From positions 16,050 to 21,455 of the forward strand of contig DNLZ01000163.1 of the NCBI GenBank assembly GCA_003488325.1: 5,406 bases of DNA. The letters run 5' to 3'. Below, in pieces: positions 1 to 5,406 of this stretch. Below the pieces are notes generated by a model that was not told the DNA's origin, did not search any database, and worked only from the letters and a program-made list of their open reading frames with translations. This DNA comes from Planctomycetaceae bacterium (GTDB lineage Bacteria; Planctomycetota; Planctomycetia; Pirellulales; UBA1268). Made by a program: the position numbers and the translations under genes. Within the stretch, counting starts at the first letter, position 1, and the number at the start of each line of letters is the position of its first letter.

Positions 1-3000
1 CTCGCCGCACTTCCCGCGCGCGGCCTGGCGTCCGCGATCGCCGAGGCGGGACGCATCGAGGTTCCGTCGGTCGATCCCGGCGAGCAGCTCGCGATCCGGG
101 CGACGCAGGCCTCGCGGTGGACCGAAGGGGCCTACGACGTCTGGCATCTCACCGGCGGAGTCACGGTCGCCCAGGGTGAGACCGAGGCGACGGCGCACGA
201 GGCCGTCGTGTGGATCGAGCAGCAGGCCGAGCCCGACGTGCCGCAGGTGCGAGGCGTGCTCGTGCGGATGGCGGGTGATGTCCGCGTGCGATCGGCCGGC
301 GGCTCCGATCACAACGCATCGACGGTGCGTGGGCCGCAGTGGGCTGGACGCTTCTGGACGCTGCGCGATCCACGGCTCGACTTCACGAGCGTCGCGCCGG
401 GCAGCGGGGGACCGCCCGTCTACGAGGCGCCCGCGGGCGCGGCGGGTGCGACCGCCGGGACGGTGGCGGACGACTCCGTGATCCGTCAGACGCAATTCAG
501 CGAATTCGGCGCCCCGGTCGCGCCGGTGCCGCAGGCGACGGTTTCGGGGCGGCGGCTCCGCGCCTTTCCGCGGTCGAGCGCCCCCCTGTCGATCAAGTGG
601 TTCCCGAGTCCGACCGGCACGGAGTGGATCGCGGTCATCACGTCGGGCGTGAACCTCGTCGTCGACGGGGTCGACCCGGCCGGCCCGCTCGACATCTCGT
701 GCGACCGCCTCGTCATCTGGACGCAGGGCTCGGCCCAGCCCGATCTCGACGGCGGCGCGCAGGCCGCCGACGTGCCGCTCGAGCTCTACATGGAAGGCAA
801 CGTGATCTTCCGTCAGGGCCAGCGGGTGGTCGAGGCGGCCAACATGTTCTACGACGTCCCGCGGTCGAGCGGCGTGATCACCGGCGCGACGGTGCTCACG
901 CCGGTGGACAACTACTCGGGTGCGGTGCGGCTGCGGGCCGACGTGCTCCGGCAGGTGGACCGGAACCGGTTCGTGGCCGGCAACAGCGGATTGACGTCGA
1001 GCCGCCTCGGCGTGCCGAGCTGGGAGTTCCGCTCGCGGGAACTGTCGTTCATCGACGAGCAGGTGCCGCTGCCCGGGCCCTTCGGCACCGGCGTCGTCGA
1101 CCCGACGACGGGTGAGCCGGCGGTCGAGCACCAGCAGCTGATCACGAGCCGCGGCAACACGGTCACGGTCGGCGGCGTGCCCGTGCTCTGGTGGCCGGTG
1201 CTCTCGACGAACGCCCAGAAGCCGACCTTCTACATCAACAACGCCCAGATCAAGAACGACCAGATCTTCGGCACCCAGCTCCTGACGAGCTGGGATGCGT
1301 TCCAGGTGTTCGGGTGGCGGCGACCGCCGTCCGGCGTCGACTGGAACTTCGACGTCGACTACCTGAGCCTCCGCGGCCCGGGCGGCGGAACGTCGCTGCT
1401 CTACAACCGGCCGGACTTCTTCGGCACGCCGGCCAGCGGCGATGCCGACGCCTGGTTCATCGGCGACGTCGGTCGCGACAACCTCGGTCTCAACCGCCGG
1501 GACTTCATCTATCCGGGGTATCCCGACCGCACCTTCCGCGGCCGCACCTTCTGGCGGCATCGGCAGGATCTCGGCGCCGACTGGCAGCTGCGGGGCACGG
1601 CCGGCTGGATCAGCGACATGAACTTCCTCGAAGAGTACTACGAGGCGGAGTGGGAGGAGGGCTACGAGCAGCGCACGTGGCTCGACCTGCGGCGGCCGAC
1701 GGAGAACCGCCAGCTGCGGCTCCTCACGAGCATCCGCGTCGATCCCTTCTTCACGCAGAGCGAGTGGTGGCCGCGGCTCGATCACTACTGGCTCGGCCAG
1801 CCGCTCATCCGCGACGCCGTCACGTGGTACCAGCATTCGGGCGTGTCGTACGTGCGGCAGAACACTCCGCAGGTGCCGATCGCCGGGCAGGGACGCAACA
1901 TCTGGACGCTCTTGCCCTACGAGCAGAACGTGATCGGCGAGCGGCTCGCGACCCGCCACGAGCTCGACCTGCCGTTCCAGGCGGGGCCGGTCAAGGTCGT
2001 CCCCTACGCGCTCGGCGAGCTGGCGCACTGGGGCGAGGTGCTCGACCAGTCGCCGCTCGACCGTGCCTACGGCCAGGTGGGCATCCGCTCGAGCCTGCCG
2101 ATGTGGTCGGTCGATCCGGACGTCGAGAGCCAGCTCTGGAACGTGCACGGCCTCGCCCACAAGGTCGTCTGGGAGGCGGAGTTCGCCTACACCGACTCCA
2201 ACCAGGCGATCCAGCAGTTTCCCCTCTACGACCAGATCGACGACGACACGATCAATCAGTACCGCCGCAACATTCCCTACTGGGACTACGGCGCCACCCC
2301 GGGGCAGCTCACGCCGCTCCAGGCCCCGTTCATCTTCGGTCCTGACAACAGGTACGACCCGCGCACGTACGCGGTGCGGCGCGGTCTGGCCGGGTGGGTG
2401 ACGGGCCCGACGGAGATCGCGAACGACCTCACGGCATTCCGCCTCGCGGCGCGGCAGCGGTGGCAGACGAAGCGCGGCCCCATGGGCAACCGCCGGATCA
2501 TCGACTGGATCACGTTCGACGTCACCGGCGAGATGTTCCCCGTCACGAGCCAGAACTTCGGCCAGGTGCTCGGCCTCTGGCAGTACGACTTCCGCTGGCA
2601 CGTCGGCGACCGGACGACGGTCCTCTCCACGGCGGATGTCGATTTCTTCACGGGCGGCCAGCAGCTGTATACGGTCGGCGCGCTGCTCAACCGCACGCCC
2701 CGCGGCAGCTTCTACGTGGGGTTCAACCAGTTCGGCGGCCCGATCGAGGCGGCCGTGCTCACCGGTTCCTACACCTACCGCATGAGCCCGAAGTGGGCGA
2801 GCTCCTTCGGCTCGGCCATCGACCTCACCGGCCGCAACATCGGCCAGCGGTTCCAGCTCGTGCGCATCGGCGAGTCGTTCCTCATGAGCGTCGGCTTCAA
2901 CGTCGACTACAGCCGCAACAACGTCGGCGTGACCTTCAATCTCGAGCCGCGATTCCTGTCGAAGACCCAGTTCGCCAGCCGCAGCGGCCTCGACATCCCC

Positions 3001-3027
3001 GTCGCGGGCGCGTACGGGCTGGAGTGA
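1..3027 (+). CDS. lptD: LptD/OstA-family outer-membrane LPS-assembly-like protein, 5'-truncated by window edge
   Basis: Frame 1 is open from base 1 to the TGA at 3025-3027, so this is the last 1008 codons of a longer gene. The first residues (LAALPARGLASA) look like the end of a signal peptide, so little is probably missing. Visible order, in window codons: a beta-rich OstA-type stretch around 38-75 (YDVWHLTGGVTVAQGE), a Pro/Ala/Gly-rich linker about 100-200, a second OstA-type stretch about 209-300 (LELYMEGNVIFRQGQ, then YDVPRSSGVITGA), the LptD-like segment VTVGGVPVLWWPVL at about 387-400, then a long Trp/Tyr/Arg-rich barrel-like region to the end, with RAYGQVGIRSSLPMW (688 on) and GLAHKVV (717 on). 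In proteobacteria LptD is the barrel that places lipopolysaccharide in the outer leaflet. The same role here is inferred from family. The pattern matches large planctomycete OstA-like proteins I recall. There is only one cysteine (C234), so the interdomain disulfides of E. coli LptD cannot form in the visible part. Family assignment is strong; the exact substrate is unknown. Confidence 0.85.
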   Translation, partial: LAALPARGLASAIAEAGRIEVPSVDPGEQLAIRATQASRWTEGAYDVWHLTGGVTVAQGETEATAHEAVVWIEQQAEPDVPQVRGVLVRMAGDVRVRSAGGSDHNASTVRGPQWAGRFWTLRDPRLDFTSVAPGSGGPPVYEAPAGAAGATAGTVADDSVIRQTQFSEFGAPVAPVPQATVSGRRLRAFPRSSAPLSIKWFPSPTGTEWIAVITSGVNLVVDGVDPAGPLDISCDRLVIWTQGSAQPDLDGGAQAADVPLELYMEGNVIFRQGQRVVEAANMFYDVPRSSGVITGATVLTPVDNYSGAVRLRADVLRQVDRNRFVAGNSGLTSSRLGVPSWEFRSRELSFIDEQVPLPGPFGTGVVDPTTGEPAVEHQQLITSRGNTVTVGGVPVLWWPVLSTNAQKPTFYINNAQIKNDQIFGTQLLTSWDAFQVFGWRRPPSGVDWNFDVDYLSLRGPGGGTSLLYNRPDFFGTPASGDADAWFIGDVGRDNLGLNRRDFIYPGYPDRTFRGRTFWRHRQDLGADWQLRGTAGWISDMNFLEEYYEAEWEEGYEQRTWLDLRRPTENRQLRLLTSIRVDPFFTQSEWWPRLDHYWLGQPLIRDAVTWYQHSGVSYVRQNTPQVPIAGQGRNIWTLLPYEQNVIGERLATRHELDLPFQAGPVKVVPYALGELAHWGEVLDQSPLDRAYGQVGIRSSLPMWSVDPDVESQLWNVHGLAHKVVWEAEFAYTDSNQAIQQFPLYDQIDDDTINQYRRNIPYWDYGATPGQLTPLQAPFIFGPDNRYDPRTYAVRRGLAGWVTGPTEIANDLTAFRLAARQRWQTKRGPMGNRRIIDWITFDVTGEMFPVTSQNFGQVLGLWQYDFRWHVGDRTTVLSTADVDFFTGGQQLYTVGALLNRTPRGSFYVGFNQFGGPIEAAVLTGSYTYRMSPKWASSFGSAIDLTGRNIGQRFQLVRIGESFLMSVGFNVDYSRNNVGVTFNLEPRFLSKTQFASRSGLDIPVAGAYGLE

Positions 3028-3045
3028 CGCGCGGAGGGGCGGTCG

Positions 3046-3060
3046 GGGCGCGCAGCGCCC
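3046..3060 (+). terminator. Possible weak terminator hairpin after the lptD-like gene
   Basis: GGGCGC (3046-3051) and GCGCCC (3055-3060) form a perfect 6-bp stem with a three-base GCA loop, starting 19 bases after the stop codon. No T-run follows, so it is not a canonical Rho-independent terminator. It may stabilise the mRNA 3' end, help Rho-dependent ending, or be a chance result of GC-rich sequence. Confidence 0.25.
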
Positions 3061-3090
3061 GGGTCGGCCCGCGGCGCGTCTGCCTGCGGA

Positions 3091-3099
3091 TGCTACAGT
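3091..3099 (+). promoter_or_regulatory. Candidate extended -10 promoter for the sensor kinase operon
   Basis: TGCTACAGT reads as TG-N-TACAGT, an extended -10 element with 4 of 6 matches to TATAAT, in a stretch otherwise almost pure G+C. No good -35 hexamer lies 16-18 bases upstream, where the sequence is GCGGCG-like. If used, transcription would start near 3105 and leave a leader of about 125 bases before the GTG start. Assignment is by pattern only. Confidence 0.3.
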
Positions 3100-3181
3100 G
3101 CCCGGGGTCGGAGGCGCGGCGGCCGGAGAGCCGTGCCACCACGCTTCGTGCCGGACCGCGAGGTGAACAACACCGGTGGCG

Positions 3182-3221
3182 CCTCCGGCGCGGGCGCTTT
3201 CGCCGCCGAGTCGTCCGGAGG
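3182..3221 (+). promoter_or_regulatory. Inverted repeat that can mask the kinase Shine-Dalgarno sequence
   Basis: CCTCCGG (3182-3188) is the exact reverse complement of CCGGAGG (3215-3221), and the second arm contains the whole GGAGG ribosome binding site. The 26-base interior can fold a small inner hairpin (GGCG 3193-3196 with CGCC 3201-3204, loop CTTT). In the mRNA this would pair the ribosome binding site, so translation could depend on opening the structure. A competing pairing of CGGCG (3186-3190) with CGCCG (3201-3205) would partly free it. Regulation is inferred; in GC-rich DNA a 7-bp match can arise by chance. Confidence 0.3.
3217..3221 (+). promoter_or_regulatory. Shine-Dalgarno GGAGG that fixes the GTG start of the kinase gene
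   Basis: GGAGG lies 9 bases before the GTG at 3231, an ideal spacing. The nearest in-frame ATG (3261) has no such site before it, so this motif selects the GTG as start. Confidence 0.7.
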
Positions 3222-3230
3222 TCGGGGCAC

Positions 3231-5069
3231 GTGCAGGGGCGTTGGTCGCGGTCCTGGGTCATGGCGACGGTCGGGCTCCTCCTCGGGGCCGCGGCCGCGC
3301 ATGCCGCCGAGCCGTCGCGACCGCCGGGCGGTGCCGGCGGCCTCCTGCCGGTGACCGTCCAGCTCAACTGGCGGCACCAGTTCGAGTTCGCCGCCTTCTA
3401 CGCCGCGGAGGCCAGGGGCTATTACCGGGACGTCGGGCTCGACGTGCGGCTGCTCGAGGGAGGCCCGGACATCGATGCCGTCGAGGCGGTGCTCGAGGGC
3501 GTCGCCGACTTCGGCGTCGCCAACTCGGGCCTCATGATCACACGGTCCGAGGGCAAGCCCGTGGTCGTGCTCGGTGCGATCATGCAGCACTCCGCCATCT
3601 CGCTCCTCGCGTCGCGCGAGAAGGGGATCGACAACATCCTCGATCTGGACGGCAGGACGCTCCACTGCCCGCCGCACGCCCGCGAGGAGATCAACGCCTA
3701 CCTCAAGGCCTCCGGGCTCGACCTGTCGCGCATCACCTACGCCCCGGCGACCTCGACGGTCGGTCCGGAACGCCTCGAGCACGTCGATGCGACGGAGGTG
3801 TACAGCACGAACGACGGGTTCCGGATCCTGGGGCAGGAGCATCGCTACGTGCTGTTCGTGCCCCGGTCGGCGGGAATCGACGTCTACGGCGACGTGCTCT
3901 TCACGCTGGAAAAGACGCTCACCACGCGGCGCGAGCTGTGCGACCGCTTCCGGGAGGCCACCTTCCGCGGCCTGCGGGAGGCGATGGATCATCCGGACGA
4001 GTTCATCGACCTGATCCTCGCGACGCGCAACTCGCAGGGAAAGTCACGGGACCATCTCGCGTTCGAGGCCGCGCGGCTCAGGCAGATGATCCGCCCCGAG
4101 CTCGTCGAGCCCGGTTACATGAGCCACGCCCGCTGGCGGCACGTGCGCGACGTGTTCGCGAGCGTCGGCCGGCTTCCCGCGGATTACGACTTCGCGGGCT
4201 TTCTCGACATGCCCGATCGCAGAACGCTGCCGGGGTGGGTGCCGGGCGTGCTGGCCGCGCTCGCGGTCGGCATGATCGTCACGGCGCTCGTCGTGGCGAA
4301 GGTGCAGGCGATGAATCGTGGTCTCAAGCGCGAGGTGGACCAGCGGATGCGATCGGAGCAGGAAGTCCGTGACGGTGAACGACGATTCCGCCAGTTCGTG
4401 GGGACGGCAACTTCGGTCCTGACGCACGACGTGCACACGCCGCTGACGGTGATGCGGCTCCAGATGCAGACGGTGCGGATGAAGTATCCCCAGTGGGCGG
4501 ATGCCGCCAGTCCGCATCTCGACGCGTTGGCCGCAGCGATCGCACGACTCGAGGAACTCGTCTCGCGCAACCTCGCGCTCTTGAAGGAGTCGGACAGCCC
4601 GAATGGTCGGCGGACTGCCGACGTGGCGGGCGCGATGGAGGATGCGATCGGCACCTTCGCGAGGATGTGGGAGTCGCACCGCATCGATCGGCAGGTCATG
4701 CAGGCCGGCCTGGCCTGTGAGGTGGCCCCCGGGATGCTCCGCGCGATCGTGGTCAATCTCCTCGACAATGCCGCCAAATACGGCGATCCATCCGTCCCGA
4801 TTCGCGTGGCGCTCGAGAGGGTCACGAGGGAGATCCGCATCGCGGTGGGCAATCGCTGGCTCGTGCCGCCACCGAGCGACCCGGAGAGCCTCTTCGGCAA
4901 GGGGGAACGGGGCAACGCGGCCGAGCGTGCCCCCGGCTCCGGGCACGGCCTGCATCTGGTGCGACTGCTCGCGGAGACACACGGCGGCCGTGCGGAGATC
5001 GCGGTCCATGGCGACTGGCTGGAGGTCGCCGTGACCCTGCCCCTGGCGGGATCCGTCCATGAGCGGTGA
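3231..5069 (+). CDS. NMT1/THI5-like periplasmic binding domain fused to sensor histidine kinase
   Basis: This 612-residue protein is probably an inner-membrane sensor. The GTG start is chosen for its strong GGAGG site and because it gives a complete signal peptide: basic residues R4 and R7, hydrophobic 9-23, cleavage near AHA-A (about 25). Residues about 40-330 form an NMT1/THI5-type solute-binding domain, with QLNWRHQFEFAAFYA (44-58), GVADFGVANSGL (90-101), MQHSAISLL (118-126), YSTNDGF (191-197), GIDVYGDVLFT (215-225) and ARW (300-302). A single membrane helix lies at about 336-356, followed by a charged helix (357-390) with no HAMP or PAS domain visible. The kinase core has H-box THDVHTPL with phospho-acceptor H399, N-box NLLDNAAKYG (509-518), and G2-type GSGHGLHLVR (569-578) followed by HGG. 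The G1 region is degenerate (VGNRWLVPP, 539-547). The binding domain should sense a small periplasmic ligand and control phosphorylation of the regulator encoded next. The ligand is unknown; relatives of this fold bind thiamine-pyrimidine precursors, taurine or nitrate. Confidence 0.9.
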   Translation: MQGRWSRSWVMATVGLLLGAAAAHAAEPSRPPGGAGGLLPVTVQLNWRHQFEFAAFYAAEARGYYRDVGLDVRLLEGGPDIDAVEAVLEGVADFGVANSGLMITRSEGKPVVVLGAIMQHSAISLLASREKGIDNILDLDGRTLHCPPHAREEINAYLKASGLDLSRITYAPATSTVGPERLEHVDATEVYSTNDGFRILGQEHRYVLFVPRSAGIDVYGDVLFTLEKTLTTRRELCDRFREATFRGLREAMDHPDEFIDLILATRNSQGKSRDHLAFEAARLRQMIRPELVEPGYMSHARWRHVRDVFASVGRLPADYDFAGFLDMPDRRTLPGWVPGVLAALAVGMIVTALVVAKVQAMNRGLKREVDQRMRSEQEVRDGERRFRQFVGTATSVLTHDVHTPLTVMRLQMQTVRMKYPQWADAASPHLDALAAAIARLEELVSRNLALLKESDSPNGRRTADVAGAMEDAIGTFARMWESHRIDRQVMQAGLACEVAPGMLRAIVVNLLDNAAKYGDPSVPIRVALERVTREIRIAVGNRWLVPPPSDPESLFGKGERGNAAERAPGSGHGLHLVRLLAETHGGRAEIAVHGDWLEVAVTLPLAGSVHER

Positions 5070-5406
5070 AGACGCCACGGCACGGCCCCACGCCCCGCGG
5101 CTCATCGTGGTCGAGGATGACCTCGCGCTGCAGGATGCCCTCGTGGGGTATCTGCGACTGTGCGGGTTCGACGTGGTCACGGAGTCGACCGCGGTCGCGT
5201 TCTACGACCGGGTCGTCCGCGAGATGTTCGACGTGGCCGTGATCGACATGGGTCTGCCCGACCTCGACGGGACGCGGCTCGCGGACTACCTGCACACCCG
5301 CACGACCATCCCGGTGGTCATGATCACGGCCGACACGAGTCGCGAGGCGCGGCAGCGGTGTCTCGACGCGGGTGCCGACCTCTGGCTTGCCAAGCCCTTC
5401 GATCCG
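5059..5406 (+). CDS. Response regulator, receiver domain (3' end beyond window)
   Basis: The ATG at 5059 opens a frame that runs to the window edge, giving 116 residues. These are nearly all of a CheY-like receiver domain: LIVVEDD with acidic pair D20/D21, phospho-acceptor D63 in VIDMGLPDLDG, T90 in VVMITAD, and K112 in LAKPF. All key residues are present, so the domain should be phosphorylatable. The start overlaps the kinase stop by 11 bases in another frame, with a modest GGCGGGA site (5045-5051) before it. This arrangement implies translational coupling and makes this the cognate partner of the kinase. The output domain is not visible. The DxGLPDxDG and KPF wording is common in OmpR- and NarL-type DNA-binding regulators, but a stand-alone receiver or another effector is not excluded. 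Confidence 0.93.
   Translation, partial: MSGEDATARPHAPRLIVVEDDLALQDALVGYLRLCGFDVVTESTAVAFYDRVVREMFDVAVIDMGLPDLDGTRLADYLHTRTTIPVVMITADTSREARQRCLDAGADLWLAKPFDP

Larger units (their letters stand above)
3028..3230 (+). other. Intergenic region between lptD-like gene and sensor kinase operon
   Basis: This 203-base stretch has no convincing gene. It holds a short GC-rich hairpin near its start, one extended -10-like motif in the middle, and an inverted repeat over the Shine-Dalgarno sequence at its end. It is long enough to separate two transcription units. Open frames crossing it on both strands show no recognisable protein features and look like by-products of high G+C content. Confidence 0.6.

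Noticed and set aside
208..210. GTG at 208 as the start of the lptD-like gene.
   Set aside because: The frame is open to base 1, and the upstream residues continue the OstA-like beta pattern and a signal-peptide-like tail, so the true start lies outside the window.
3171..3183. Short palindromes CACCGGTG and GGCGCC next to each other as a possible operator.
   Set aside because: Each is only 6-8 bases and of a kind expected often in GC-rich DNA; there is no second copy or other support.
2394..3230. The kinase frame stays open far upstream, overlapping the lptD-like gene, and could suggest a much longer kinase.
   Set aside because: The upstream translation is Arg/Pro/His-rich with no domain signals, it overlaps a well-supported gene, and the GTG at 3231 has an ideal ribosome site followed by a proper signal peptide.
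3261..3263. ATG as an alternative start of the kinase gene.
   Set aside because: It has no Shine-Dalgarno sequence and would remove the basic N-terminal part of the signal peptide.
3133..3354. Small 73-codon + strand frame in the gap before the kinase gene.
   Set aside because: No ribosome site, low-complexity Gly/Arg/Pro/Ser composition, and it overlaps the kinase signal peptide coding region in another frame.
3093..3992. 299-codon open frame on the - strand opposite the binding domain.
   Set aside because: No domain signals, composition of a mirror frame, and it covers a clear + strand gene.
4044..5180. Long open frame on the - strand opposite the kinase and regulator.
   Set aside because: Rich in Arg, His and Pro with no recognisable motifs, and opposite strongly supported domains. 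This is typical shadow coding in GC-rich DNA.

Overview
This very G+C-rich window looks like chromosomal DNA of a planctomycete (Planctomycetota). The main reason is the first gene: its product matches, along most of its length, the large OstA/LptD-like outer-membrane proteins I know from Pirellula-type planctomycetes. The organism call rests on recalled family features, not on a database search. All three genes are on the + strand, and two of them run off the window edges.

Layout. Positions 1-3027 hold the 3' part (1008 codons) of an LptD/OstA-family gene. Its N-terminus lies upstream, probably only a short way, because the first visible residues look like the end of a signal peptide. A 203-base gap (3028-3230) follows. 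It contains a GC-rich hairpin, a possible extended -10 promoter, and an inverted repeat that covers the ribosome binding site of the next gene. Positions 3231-5069 hold a complete 612-residue fusion protein: signal peptide, periplasmic NMT1/THI5-type substrate-binding domain, one transmembrane helix, then a cytoplasmic histidine kinase. Positions 5059-5406 hold the first 116 codons of a response regulator whose start overlaps the kinase stop by 11 bases. Its output domain lies beyond the window.

How the genes work together. The kinase and regulator form an operonic two-component pair. A periplasmic solute-binding domain, of the fold used by pyrimidine, taurine and nitrate-type ABC transporter binding proteins, is wired directly to a kinase instead of to a permease. 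The kinase has clear H, N and G2 boxes but an eroded G1 box. The LptD-like gene appears to be a separate transcription unit for envelope biogenesis, with no visible functional link to the sensor.

The most noteworthy points are the binding-protein/kinase fusion, its unusual G1 region, the possible masking of its Shine-Dalgarno sequence, and the split periplasmic region and single cysteine of the LptD homologue. I saw no CRISPR array, insertion sequence, tRNA or rRNA.
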